The translations under genes and the position numbers were made by a program. A DNA stretch of 64,000 nucleotides from Alphaproteobacteria bacterium (GTDB lineage: Bacteria; Pseudomonadota; Alphaproteobacteria; Rs-D84), in contig JAFRSV010000004.1 in the NCBI GenBank assembly GCA_017427405.1, positions 41,876 to 105,875 on the forward strand. The letters are read 5' to 3'. How positions within the stretch are numbered: the stretch's first letter is position 1; every line of letters starts with the position of its first letter. Below are positions 26,801 to 34,545 of this stretch, piece after piece. Below the pieces are notes generated by a model that ran no database searches, had not been told where the DNA came from, and worked only from the letters and a program-made list of their open reading frames with translations.

Positions 26801-27934
26801 CGTTGCAAAAAGTTAAAGGATTCGATTGATCAATATAACCGTCATATGGCTAAGGAACCGCCTAAGGACATTAAGTCATGGCGCAACCTAAAATGGGAAG
26901 AAGAACTGTCAAAATTAGCTGATAAAATCGAGGCCCTTGGTGGTTGGAATTCTTTGGATGAATCAAAACTTCGTTTCGCCACACCAAAACCTGGGCGTTT
27001 GGAACAAAAACGTGCAGAAATTGCGCAACGCGAGGCAGATAGACAACAACAACCCCAAAGGGTTTTCGAAATGCCAATGCGCGAACAACAACCGGAAGAA
27101 CGGCGGACGTTGGAACCCGAACAGCAAGAACGTGATGCCGATATCTTGGCAAAACGGTTTGAATTTAACCATCAAAAACCGGATTTTGAAAATCAGTATC
27201 CGCGCGACAAACACCTTGACTTAAGAAATCATACCATGGCGCAACCCGTGTTAAAATCTGCTATGCGGCAACATTTGATTTCTTATCCGTTAATGGAAAT
27301 ACGTGGTGTGCCGGTTAAATTACTTGATTTGGATGGTCATACCAATCCAATTACAAATAATGACGGACGCACAATGGTGGTGGTCGATATTGATGGATTA
27401 AGGATTCCATTTTACCTGGCCAATGGTAATGAACCATCTGGACTTGAAATACCTGGAAAATGGTATCCAATGTTTTCAATGGTGCGTGATGGTCAGTGGC
27501 TTTTTGGTCAGGTGGATGAATATATAAACGATAAATCCGAAGGAATGGCGGTTATTAAGGGAATTGCTGCGATATTAAACGCACGGATTGGTGATATAAG
27601 AAATCATGTCTATAAAATACCCCACGTAAGCACAAGTCGTATTTATAATTTGGTTGGTCATACACCAAATAATCTAACCAAATATATGATTTGGGCCCTT
27701 AGTCCAAATGACAAAGCATTAAATGCATATGTGCCATGGTTAAAGTGGTATTTGAATAATGTCCAGGCCCCCAATTATGATGAACGTGCGGCAAAAAGGC
27801 AACTGCGCCAAGCCAAACGCGAAGGAAGAAAAGAATGGCTCCAAGAAAAATTTGGTTTGGGATCTGGCGGTTTATACAATCGTGTGCGCGAACGTTTCTC
27901 TAGATGGAACGATGATTCAAATGAATACGAATAA
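23822..27934 (+). CDS. Giant (1370-residue) membrane protein of unknown function
   Basis: I do not recognise this protein. Residues 1-420 are charged and helical. At about 430-580 there are several hydrophobic segments (SSFIASALITVIATATAA; LALVGGGAALGIMGF; GLAIAAMVLGVFGLADAAMGVG; IASVASVILGALGG). A long Pro/Glu/Gln-rich, partly coiled-coil region follows (about 760-1120). The end is a folded domain with LLDLDGHTNPITNNDGRTMVVVDIDG near 1165-1190. There is no signal peptide. AAAAGGGAGAA precedes the start and a strong terminator follows, so it is monocistronic. Size and layout recall secreted effectors or large structural proteins of host-associated bacteria. That is inference. Confidence 0.7.
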   Translation: MPTNTKVDKKETQKMYDKDVARFAKRIAMAYNSDKIRLVTSRNVRRAVLLHDIDAINDVIRDIPNMPDGFRSDFCDAFIGEDMSGLDLATPAILGYAYRAISARVQNGDKSQQDRLDKLAARIDDLSTDFANSGGMIVRQHEWPLINMSNIANENEDFAIMLDARMADVDDEKKNEIRANSDYAKKIAQDYDKAWNLDKLRPEDADKLADRCDEIYDVLYSVKIRNSVMQKFAKVKLLDSKDRVIRQFTSGKRGDREKYENYQPGFDILEGSRFESIVELVEHDIAKRYIADVNAKIDKDVIEDEFNETLLTKLYEIYAADQVSRGATETPEQFADQEFLKSFEKMLEPDGDGVVISDNGYNVAIETQTDATIGWVARIRNKVGGNGKKLEKLWKKINRSLEYVDDMADVRMSRAAVERRKKRRNFAGRVLVGFSSSFIASALITVIATATAAKMGLTLASGLALVGGGAALGIMGFQIARWIRNQKKNNLPVSWEEFKKDKQLLRSLGTSGLAIAAMVLGVFGLADAAMGVGIGAATLGAYSNGRRMFQSAQDSGMSQRQKIAWTIASVASVILGALGGKSFAQYGIGKYNQWNPDNTWFNNKTAVPGEPKKISDEITHEKTIMHYSDDMLQNSKNIVEGWYAHDYPNHPEILQQDIDAVNQYNIDNDANLDPYRILRAIKMSQPSRLTYTPGWAEANGVPQELIDLASHAVDGETYNSMGIRAASYLDTHYLGNQGEVGPVGNFTNRTYSPITELPTETTETVIDQPARYEQTTYDAKPEPVDVRAGYGAFGNYPRRDRIGELHKRIGSFLDRIRSKHHNEPVTEEVPPVIDNEEEKIPTFTLDEPQEQQLPPVILDERDEELRATGENTNSPARRKEYVPPVVNLSQPQQVPDLRLKDMPVALPDPESRKYEPYYDFTLTEAQAERLNDLHKQLATVRAKIKSIKGRILTREKAELLEHARRLTDEINSFTAELGNPTTFMLEQALTEIERCKKLKDSIDQYNRHMAKEPPKDIKSWRNLKWEEELSKLADKIEALGGWNSLDESKLRFATPKPGRLEQKRAEIAQREADRQQQPQRVFEMPMREQQPEERRTLEPEQQERDADILAKRFEFNHQKPDFENQYPRDKHLDLRNHTMAQPVLKSAMRQHLISYPLMEIRGVPVKLLDLDGHTNPITNNDGRTMVVVDIDGLRIPFYLANGNEPSGLEIPGKWYPMFSMVRDGQWLFGQVDEYINDKSEGMAVIKGIAAILNARIGDIRNHVYKIPHVSTSRIYNLVGHTPNNLTKYMIWALSPNDKALNAYVPWLKWYLNNVQAPNYDERAAKRQLRQAKREGRKEWLQEKFGLGSGGLYNRVRERFSRWNDDSNEYE

Positions 27935-27967
27935 AAACATGGGGCATCGCCCCATGTTTTTTTTTGC
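27934..27967 (+). terminator. Terminator of the giant gene
   Basis: AAAACATGGGGC/GCCCCATGTTTT, a 12-bp stem with a T run. Confidence 0.85.
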
Positions 27968-27969
27968 AA

Positions 27970-28040
27970 ATACCCCACTAACCACTAATCACTTACACTT
28001 GTCGCGGCATGACCTTATCGCGGTCGTGACGGACTAACAC
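27970..28040. repeat. ACTAACCACT repeat joined to a GTCGCGGCATGACC palindrome
   Basis: ACTAACCACTAATCACTTAC units lead into GTCGCGGCATGACC..GCGGTCGTGACGGAC, then ACTAACAC. The same composite occurs at 34480-34540. Confidence 0.55.
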
Positions 28041-28085
28041 TTTTATGTTTATTATCGCAAAAATTTATGATATAATATGAATGTT

Positions 28086-29039
28086 ATGAGAAGTAGGATT
28101 TTATCTTTTGTCGCTGTTTTATGCGGTCTTTACGCGGGTTCGGCGCTTGCGAATTGGCAATATACCGGTGGATATTTGTATGACACGGGCTATGGTGATA
28201 ATGGTTCGCGCGCCACGATATCTTTACGTGGTGGTGCATCATTTGCATTTTCCAAAATAAAGAACGAGGTTGGGTCGATAATATATTCATACTGTGTTGA
28301 TCCCGAAACGGGTGCCGTGTTCCCAACCGATGCCACAGGCAGTTGTAATTCATACACCGGGGCGGAATACGCCGGCACAGGGTCACTTGGGGCATTGAGT
28401 GCGGAAAATTTGCAAGAAATTGGTTTTTCGGCGGGTGCAAGTATCGGTTGGGTTTTGCCGAATACACCACAGTGGCGACTTGAATTGGGCTGGGACCACT
28501 TTGCCAAGGTTGATTATAATCATTCCCCGTTATTTTCTGGTGATATGTCGCTTTCAGAAGGTTATTCCGTGCATGTCGACAGTGGCAGCATCCAATCCAC
28601 AATGGCAACAGATATAATCAGTTTTATGGCATTTTATGATTTCTTTGACGGAATCCAAAAACCGATTCGGACGATGATTCCGTATATTGGTTTGGGCTTT
28701 GGCTACGCCGATACGCAAACAGTTATGAATTTGGCGGACCCATGGGGCGATTTATCCGAAGTCGAAGATTTAACCAATTTTGGAACCATGAATGGAAACG
28801 GGGTTTTACAATTTAATCGTTCAACAACAAATACAACAAATGTCGCGGGTCTTGCGGCACTTGGAATTTCGTTTGGAATCGATGAAAATATATTTATCGA
28901 TTTCGGGTTACGTGCGGCGTATTTACCGCGTGTAAAATATACACTTGTAAATTCTGATGATACGCGTCGCATGGATTGGCTCAGTGCGAAAAATTTGATA
29001 TACGCAAATGTCATGTTGGGACTGCGTGTTGAATTTTAG
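28086..29039 (+). CDS. Outer-membrane beta-barrel protein
   Basis: A protein of about 317 residues with a signal peptide (ILSFVAVLCGLYAGSALA). It is followed by alternating amphipathic strands, glycine/aromatic-rich turns and a terminal phenylalanine (GLRVEF), typical of porin-like barrels of Rickettsiales-type surface antigens. TATAAT at 28071-28076 directly abuts an in-frame ATG at 28077. Transcription starting ~7-10 nt later would make ATG 28086 the start of a leaderless mRNA. It converges with comM (4-bp overlap). Confidence 0.75.
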   Translation: MRSRILSFVAVLCGLYAGSALANWQYTGGYLYDTGYGDNGSRATISLRGGASFAFSKIKNEVGSIIYSYCVDPETGAVFPTDATGSCNSYTGAEYAGTGSLGALSAENLQEIGFSAGASIGWVLPNTPQWRLELGWDHFAKVDYNHSPLFSGDMSLSEGYSVHVDSGSIQSTMATDIISFMAFYDFFDGIQKPIRTMIPYIGLGFGYADTQTVMNLADPWGDLSEVEDLTNFGTMNGNGVLQFNRSTTNTTNVAGLAALGISFGIDENIFIDFGLRAAYLPRVKYTLVNSDDTRRMDWLSAKNLIYANVMLGLRVEF

Positions 29040-30562
29040 TTTTTAAGTTTTACACCATATTTTCCGCGGTTTATTGGACGATAAGAAATCGCTTCGACTA
29101 AATCATCCATCGTGATATCGTTGCCCCCGCGCAGGTCCGCGATTGTTCGTGCAATTCGCTTTATACGATTATATCCACGTGCCGACATTCCCATCTTTTC
29201 CGCCGCATTATTTAGGAATGTCGTAAGTTCATCGCCCAGGACGACATATTTTTCCAAATCCGCCCCGTCCAGCAATGCGTTCACATACCCTTGACGGGAA
29301 ATTTGCCGTTCGCGTGCGGCAACCACGCGGGCGCGTATTGTTTTACTGGATTCCGATGGCGCGCTATTTTTCATTTCCCACGGGTTCACCGGGTCAACAT
29401 CAACATGCAAATCAATACGGTCAAGCAGTGGCCCCGAAATTTTATTCTGGTACGCTTCGGCACATCGTGGCGCGCGGGAACATGAAAGGGCGGCGTTTCC
29501 CAAATGTCCGCATGGACACGGATTCATTGCGGCGATAAGTTGAAACCGTGCGGGATATGTCGCGTTCCGCTTTGCACGCGAAATCATAATTTCCCCCGAT
29601 TCCATCGGTTGCCGCAAAATTTCCAGTGTCGCGCGATTAAATTCCGGCAATTCATCCAAAAACAAAACGCCATTATGCGCAAGTGATATTTCGCCCGGCC
29701 GCGCATCCGAACCACCGCCCGCAAGTGAAACCGGACTTGAAGTATGGTGCACACTGCGGAACGGGCGACGCGCCACCAATGTTTTGTTATCCAATTTTCC
29801 GGCGATGGAATAAATTATCGATGTTTCCAAAACTTCATCCGCGGTCATTTCCGGCATAATCGTGGCCAATCGTGATGCAAGCATTGTTTTCCCCGACCCC
29901 GGTGGCCCAACCATCAACATTGCATGCCCGCCCGCCGCCGCAATTTCAATGGCGCGTTTTGCCGCCGCCTGGCCATGCACTTCGGCCATGTCGGCGGTCG
30001 TGTTTGCGTTTTCCGTATGCGCCACCGGCAAATCCGGCAACAACAGTGGATTTTTTCCATTAAAATGGTTGATAAGTTCCAAAACATGAAACGGTGCAAG
30101 GATATCCAAATCACCGGCCCATCGCGCTTCGGCCCCTTGGTCACCGGGACATATTATACCAAATCCGTTTTTCTTGGCCCATACGGCCGCCGCCAAAACA
30201 CCGTTTGTCTTTACAACCGTGCCGTTCAGGCCGACTTCGCCAATAATAATGTATTTTGATAATTTGTCTTGGGGCAAAATGTCGAACGCGCAAAGTATTC
30301 CACACAATATCGGCAAATCAAAATGCGCGCCACTTTTTTCAACATCCGCCGGCGAAAGGTTCACCGTCAACCGCTTTGGTGGTAATTGCAGGCCCAACGC
30401 CGAAAGAACATTTACAATGCGTTCCGCAGATTCTTTGACCGCGCGGTCGGCAAGCCCGATAATCTTAAAATCAGGTTTCCCCAGTCCCGCGGAAATTTGC
30501 ACCTGGACATCAATTTTTGTCGCGTCCATTCCGTTAAAGATAATAGAAGCCAAAGAAATCAT
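29036..30562 (-). CDS. comM: ComM/YifB Mg-chelatase-like AAA+ ATPase
   Basis: This 508-residue protein belongs to the YifB/ComM family, a hexameric branch-migration helicase that promotes integration of transformed DNA. It has an N-terminal Lon-protease-like domain (LSPADVEKSGAHFDLPI), AAA+ Walker A GPPGSGKT (about residue 215), Walker B VLFLDELPEF, a zinc-binding CPCG...C segment and a C-terminal lid. TTGAAT-16-TATAAT ends 9 nt before the ATG, with no ribosome site, so a leaderless start is likely. Confidence 0.92.
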   Translation of the reverse strand: MISLASIIFNGMDATKIDVQVQISAGLGKPDFKIIGLADRAVKESAERIVNVLSALGLQLPPKRLTVNLSPADVEKSGAHFDLPILCGILCAFDILPQDKLSKYIIIGEVGLNGTVVKTNGVLAAAVWAKKNGFGIICPGDQGAEARWAGDLDILAPFHVLELINHFNGKNPLLLPDLPVAHTENANTTADMAEVHGQAAAKRAIEIAAAGGHAMLMVGPPGSGKTMLASRLATIMPEMTADEVLETSIIYSIAGKLDNKTLVARRPFRSVHHTSSPVSLAGGGSDARPGEISLAHNGVLFLDELPEFNRATLEILRQPMESGEIMISRAKRNATYPARFQLIAAMNPCPCGHLGNAALSCSRAPRCAEAYQNKISGPLLDRIDLHVDVDPVNPWEMKNSAPSESSKTIRARVVAARERQISRQGYVNALLDGADLEKYVVLGDELTTFLNNAAEKMGMSARGYNRIKRIARTIADLRGGNDITMDDLVEAISYRPINRGKYGVKLKN

Positions 30563-30571
30563 GGTTTTTGT

Positions 30572-30599
30572 ATTATATACTTGCCATAATTGAATTCAA
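30572..30599 (-). promoter_or_regulatory. comM promoter, leaderless type
   Basis: On the minus strand: TTGAAT, a 16-bp spacer, TATAAT, then 9 nt to the ATG at 30562. Confidence 0.65.
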
Positions 30600-30643
30600 G
30601 TCCTAAAATGCAAAACACAAAATTGACAAAGAAAGGAAAGAAA

Positions 30644-31522
30644 ATGTTAAAAAAGCCCAAAAATCGCCTGCGTGAATGGTTTGATACACTGTTTTACGGA
30701 ATCCTTATCGCCGTCGTTTTCCGCAGTTTGTTTCTTGAACCGTTTAATATCCCGTCGGGGTCTATGATACCGACGCTGCATATCGGTGACCATATTTTCA
30801 TCACCAAATGGTCATATGGTTATTCGCGGTATTCATTCCCGTTTGGGTCATGGCACCTGTGGAATGGGCGCATATTCAAAAGTATGCCAAAGGTTGGCGA
30901 TGTTATCGTATTCCGTAATCCAAAAAATGAATCACTGGATTATGTCAAACGCCTGATTGGCTTGCCGGGTGATACAATTCAAATGCGCGAAGGGCGCCTG
31001 TATATCAATGGCGAAATGGTTGAACGGCGCGACCCACGGCCCTATGTCGTTGCGGTTTTGCCACGGTCGCTGCGCAGTACCGGTTATTACTATGAAAATA
31101 TGCAGGTTCGCGGGAATAAAATTTACGTTGACGGTGCGCCGGCGGACTTTAATTACACAATCGAATATAAAAGTGACCATATTTGCCGCACCACACCCGG
31201 TCTTTGCGGTGTTTTCCCCGCAACGGAGTATACCGAGGTTTTACCGAACGGCATCGAACACAGTATAATTGAATATGGCGATAACGGCCCGATGGATAAT
31301 ACGATGGAATACCTGGTGCCGGAAAATCATTTGTTCTTTATGGGCGACAATCGCGACAACAGCAACGACAGCCGCGCGGATGTTGGATTCGTTCCGGTTG
31401 ATAATGTCTTGGGGCGCGTGTGGTTTGTGTGGTATTCGCACAATTACGCATCGCCAATGGTTGCATTTTGGAATTGGAATGCTAAAATGCGCTGGAACAG
31501 ATTTGGCAAAGGTATAAATTAA
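30644..31522 (+). CDS. lepB: Signal peptidase I
   Basis: This 292-residue LepB cleaves signal peptides of exported proteins. One transmembrane helix (LFYGILIAVVFRSLF) precedes box B PSGSMIPTL with the catalytic Ser. Box D DYVKRLIGLPGD contains the Lys, and box E GDNRDNSNDSR follows. The start at 30644 is chosen because AAAGGAAAG lies just upstream; earlier in-frame ATG/TTG codons lack one. rnc begins 1 nt after its stop. Confidence 0.93.
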   Translation: MLKKPKNRLREWFDTLFYGILIAVVFRSLFLEPFNIPSGSMIPTLHIGDHIFITKWSYGYSRYSFPFGSWHLWNGRIFKSMPKVGDVIVFRNPKNESLDYVKRLIGLPGDTIQMREGRLYINGEMVERRDPRPYVVAVLPRSLRSTGYYYENMQVRGNKIYVDGAPADFNYTIEYKSDHICRTTPGLCGVFPATEYTEVLPNGIEHSIIEYGDNGPMDNTMEYLVPENHLFFMGDNRDNSNDSRADVGFVPVDNVLGRVWFVWYSHNYASPMVAFWNWNAKMRWNRFGKGIN

Positions 31523-31523
31523 A

Positions 31524-32168
31524 ATGAAGCTTTATTATAAATTCAAAGATAAATCGTTGTTGGAACTTGCGCTGACGCAACGCGGCGTGAACAGTCATCA
31601 TAACAATGAACGCCTTGAATTCGTGGGCGACCGTGTCTTGGGGCTAAGTGTTGCGGCCATGCTTTACGCGATGTACCCGAACGAAAACGAAGGCGAACTT
31701 GCGCGCCGTTTTGCATCGCTGGTGTCAACCGAAACATTGGCGGATGTCGCGCGTTCGTTCGATTTGCATAAAGAGGTTCGACACAGTCATATGACCGCCG
31801 GGCGCACACGGCATATGCTTGCCAACGCGATGGAGGCGGTAATCGGTGCAATCTTCTTTGATGGTGGTTTTGATAACGCGCAGCGCTTTGTGTGTGGCAT
31901 TTGGCACGATTTGGCGGCGGCGGAACTGCGCCCACCAAAAGACCCCAAAACAATGCTCCAAGAATTTGTGCAAAAACATGCGGACGGTGCGTTGCCGGTC
32001 TATGCCGATGCGGAAAAAACCGGCGAAGACCATAGTCCCGTATTCACCGTGACGGTCACCGCCATGGGCGAAAGTGCAAGTGGTGACGGCCCTTCGAAAA
32101 AATCCGCCGGCTCCGCCGCCGCCGCTGAATTACTGAAAATACTTGCAACCAAGAAAATTGATGGTTAA
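31524..32168 (+). CDS. rnc: Ribonuclease III
   Basis: This 214-residue double-strand RNase processes rRNA and structured transcripts. The signature NNERLEFVGDRVLGL is at residues 28-42, and the second catalytic patch NAMEAVIGAIFFDGG is around residue 100. The C-terminal dsRNA-binding domain has PVYADAEKTGEDHSPVFTV. It is co-transcribed with lepB as in many proteobacteria, but era, the usual next gene, is 8 kb away. Confidence 0.95.
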   Translation: MKLYYKFKDKSLLELALTQRGVNSHHNNERLEFVGDRVLGLSVAAMLYAMYPNENEGELARRFASLVSTETLADVARSFDLHKEVRHSHMTAGRTRHMLANAMEAVIGAIFFDGGFDNAQRFVCGIWHDLAAAELRPPKDPKTMLQEFVQKHADGALPVYADAEKTGEDHSPVFTVTVTAMGESASGDGPSKKSAGSAAAAELLKILATKKIDG

Positions 32169-32195
32169 AATGTGGTAAAAATAAAAGGATAAAAA

Positions 32196-32567
32196 ATGTT
32201 TTCAATTTTACTGGTATTACTGATAATCGTTGCGGTATTCATGACCGGAATTATTTTGCTGCAAAAGTCCGAAGGCAGTGGCATGTCCGGTTCGTCCGCG
32301 GCATCTATGTTCGGCGGTGCACTGACCGGTGCGGCGGCGGGAAATTTCCTAACGAAACTAACCACATGGCTTGCGATAATCTTTTTTGTTTTGTGTGCGG
32401 CATTGGCGATTGTGTCGTCAAAAACCGCGGGTAACGCGCAAAGCGAACTTCGCACTGAACTTGCGGCGGATGAATTGGCAAACGAACCAACCCCCACACC
32501 CGACGCGACCGGTGACACAACGCCCGCCGAACCGGTGACAACAACCGATGCCCCGGCACAGAATTAA
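32196..32567 (+). CDS. secG: Preprotein translocase subunit SecG
   Basis: This 123-residue SecYEG subunit has two membrane helices (ILLVLLIIVAVFMTGIILLQ and WLAIIFFVLCAALAIV). The conserved LLQKSEG and the Gly-rich FGGALTGAAAGNFLTK linker lie between them. A long Thr/Pro/Ala-rich C-terminal tail is typical of alphaproteobacterial SecG. AAAAGGA precedes the ATG. Confidence 0.92.
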   Translation: MFSILLVLLIIVAVFMTGIILLQKSEGSGMSGSSAASMFGGALTGAAAGNFLTKLTTWLAIIFFVLCAALAIVSSKTAGNAQSELRTELAADELANEPTPTPDATGDTTPAEPVTTTDAPAQN

Positions 32568-32588
32568 AGAGTAAAAAGGTTAAAAATC

Positions 32589-32610
32589 AACGCCCCGTTC
32601 GGGGCGTTTT
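32589..32610. terminator. Terminator between secG and trpS
   Basis: CGCCCC/GGGGCG hairpin with a T-rich tail between convergent genes. Confidence 0.75.
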
Positions 32611-33609
32611 CTATTTCAGGCCCAACGCAACCCTTGCCCGGTTTAGGGTTTCCGCCGCAACGATGCGCGCGCGTTCCGCGCCCCGTGTCAAAATCGCATC
32701 CAATACATCCGGATTCTTGAACCGCTGATATTTTGTTTGAATGTTTCCAATTAAACCGCAAACCGCATCCGCAACTTCGCGCTTGAAATCGCCGTACCCA
32801 TGACCCGCAAAACGTTTTTCTATTGCTTCAATGCTTTCGCCGGTTGTCGCGGCCAGTATGCTTATCAAATTTGAAATGCCGGGTTTCGCACTTTCATCAA
32901 ACCGTATCACAGATTCATTGTCCGTGACCGCTGACATTATCTTTTTGCGAACCAATTTCAAATCATCCATCAAAAAGATTGTTCCCGGGTTTGGACCATC
33001 GGATTTGTTCATTTTTTCGGTCGGGTTTTGCAGATTTAAAATCTTGTTCCCAACAGGCGCGATATAGACATCGGGTTCATTAAACGTATCGCCATAGCGT
33101 TTATTAAACCGACCGGCCAAATCGCGGGTTAATTCCACATGCTGTTGCTGGTCCAATCCAACCGGAACCACATCTGTATTATACAACAATATATCGGCGG
33201 ACATCAACGGCGGATACACAAACAGCCCTGTATCAATCCCATTTTTGCCCACATTTTGTGATTTCAGTTTGAACTGGGTCATACGCGACAATTCACCCAT
33301 ATGCGTTTGAAATGTCATTATAAAACCCATAATACCATGTTCCAATACATCACTTTGCCGGAACATTATTGTTTGCTCTGGGTCAACACCGCATGCAAGA
33401 TACATCGCCATACAATCATTGATTGCCGTTTTCAATTCCGCTGGGTCGCGGGGGCTGGTTATCGCGTGCAGGTCCGCAACAAAGATATAACTTTTGTATT
33501 GGTTTTGACGCATTACAAAATTCTTAATTGCCCCCAAATAGTTGCCAAGTGTCAGGTTCCCACTGGGCCGCACACCAGTTAACATAACCTTTTGTTCATT
33601 GTTTTTCAT
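32611..33609 (-). CDS. trpS: Tryptophanyl-tRNA synthetase
   Basis: This 332-residue class I synthetase has GVRPSGNLTLGNYLGAI (HIGH-like region, residues 12-28), the DLHAITSPRDP block, GLDQQQHVELTRDLA, and KMNKSDGPN, where the usual KMSKS reads KMNKS. AAGGATTTTTATT precedes the ATG. A leaderless-type promoter 130 bp upstream and a short leader peptide with two Trp codons suggest control by tryptophan supply. Confidence 0.95.
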   Translation of the reverse strand: MKNNEQKVMLTGVRPSGNLTLGNYLGAIKNFVMRQNQYKSYIFVADLHAITSPRDPAELKTAINDCMAMYLACGVDPEQTIMFRQSDVLEHGIMGFIMTFQTHMGELSRMTQFKLKSQNVGKNGIDTGLFVYPPLMSADILLYNTDVVPVGLDQQQHVELTRDLAGRFNKRYGDTFNEPDVYIAPVGNKILNLQNPTEKMNKSDGPNPGTIFLMDDLKLVRKKIMSAVTDNESVIRFDESAKPGISNLISILAATTGESIEAIEKRFAGHGYGDFKREVADAVCGLIGNIQTKYQRFKNPDVLDAILTRGAERARIVAAETLNRARVALGLK

Positions 33610-33686
33610 AATAAAAATCCTTTGTTTATGATTAAACTAAAATTGTATTGAATAAATATGATAGGTATAGAAAGTACTGGCTGTGA

Positions 33687-33731
33687 CTACAGCCACCAAA
33701 CGAAAGAACAAAATGCAACTTGCGTACTCAT
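33687..33731 (-). CDS. trpS leader peptide with tandem Trp codons
   Basis: The 14-codon reading frame MSTQVAFCSFVWWL ends in TGG TGG CTG TAG. It lies between the promoter and trpS on the same strand. The Trp codons run into a hairpin (TGGCTGT/ACAGCCA, 33680-33697), and GAGTAC just after the start can alternatively pair with GTACTT downstream. The ATG is 7 nt after TATAAT, so it is leaderless like other genes here. This is the layout of a ribosome-mediated attenuator, although I see no clear intrinsic terminator before trpS. Confidence 0.6.
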   Translation of the reverse strand: MSTQVAFCSFVWWL

Positions 33732-33738
33732 GCCACTA

Positions 33739-33767
33739 ATTATAATACATTTTATTTGAAAAGTCAA
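33739..33767 (-). promoter_or_regulatory. trpS promoter
   Basis: On the minus strand: TTGACT, a 17-bp spacer and a perfect TATAAT, about 130 bp before trpS and 7 nt before the leader peptide ATG. Confidence 0.8.
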
Positions 33768-33782
33768 TATGTAGAAAAGATT

Positions 33783-34280
33783 GGCGCACCCATTCATTCC
33801 CCTTGATAAACAATAAATAAAATTAAAAAATTTATTTGCATAAATTTTTAAAATTTTACTAATTGTTCATCTGCGTATTGTGTGCTGCGCCGATACAAGG
33901 CTCGAACTGCGCGCAAATATGCGCTTGTTCTTGCCAACTATCGTGTCGAACCCTCTGTTCGGGTTCGCATCCCCGGTGGGGCGACGATAAAAATAAAACA
34001 CGGTGTTAAACCGTGTTTTATTTTTATTCTGGCGCACCCATTCATTCCCCTTGATAAACAATAAAAAACAAGCACCCAAAAGGATTCGCTCACTCGGCAC
34101 ATAAATATGTGCCGGTTGCGCGCAACCCGTGACGATTTCGCTGCACTTCGTTTGCAAAATCTACTTGGTTTCGAACCCTTCGTTGCTTCGCAACTCTACC
34201 GGGTTCGCATCCCCGGTGGGGCGACGATAAAAATAAAACACGGTGTTAAACCGTGTTTTATTTTTATTCTGGCGCACCCA
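33783..34280. repeat. Tandem repeats with fossil tRNA-Arg 3' ends
   Basis: The 80 bp at 33961-34040 recur identically at 34201-34280 and end in the last bases of tRNA-Arg (GGCGCACCCA). A second repeat, GGCGCACCCATTCATTCCCC and its continuation, occurs at 33783 and 34031. A further degenerate tRNA end (GCACCCAAAAGGATTCG) is at 34072. So three or four partial tRNA-Arg 3' ends lie in units of about 240 bp behind the intact gene. Confidence 0.75.
34229..34265 (-). terminator. tRNA-Arg terminator (duplicated at 33989-34025)
   Basis: AAAAATAAAACACGG / CCGTGTTTTATTTTT forms a 15-bp stem ending in T-rich sequence on either strand, directly behind the tRNA. An identical copy lies 240 bp further. Confidence 0.75.
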
Positions 34281-34346
34281 GAAGGATTCGAACCCTCAGT
34301 CTTCTGATCCGTAGTCAGACGCTTTATCCAGTTGAGCTATGGGTGC
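34270..34346 (-). tRNA. tRNA-Arg (anticodon ACG)
   Basis: A 77-nt tRNA with encoded CCA. Acceptor GCACCCA/TGGGTGC, anticodon stem TCTGA/TCAGA with loop CTACGGA (anticodon ACG), and T arm AGGGTTCGAATCCTT. Confidence 0.95.
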
Positions 34347-34392
34347 AACGCGTACTATTTTATACCAAAATATTCCGATTGCAAGAAAAAAG

Positions 34393-34545
34393 ATTTCATT
34401 AGTGGTTAGTGTAAGTGATTAGTGGCCAGTAGCGTCCGGAATTAGGTCGTAATCGCGCGATTATTCCAGAGAATACTAACCACTAACACCCGTCGCGGCA
34501 TGACCGCGCCGCGGTCGTGACGGACTAATCACTACATACTTTCTA
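34393..34545. repeat. Paired AGTG/CACT repeat with GTCGCGGCATGACC palindrome
   Basis: TTAGTGGTTAGTGTAAGTGA on the left and ACTAACCACTAACACC on the right can pair across ~60 bp. The GTCGCGGCATGACC..GGTCGTGACGGAC palindrome follows. The composite matches 27970-28040. Confidence 0.55.

Noticed and set aside
33783-34280. CRISPR array
   Set aside because: There are only two to three long repeats, joined to tRNA fragments, with no short regular repeats and no cas genes.
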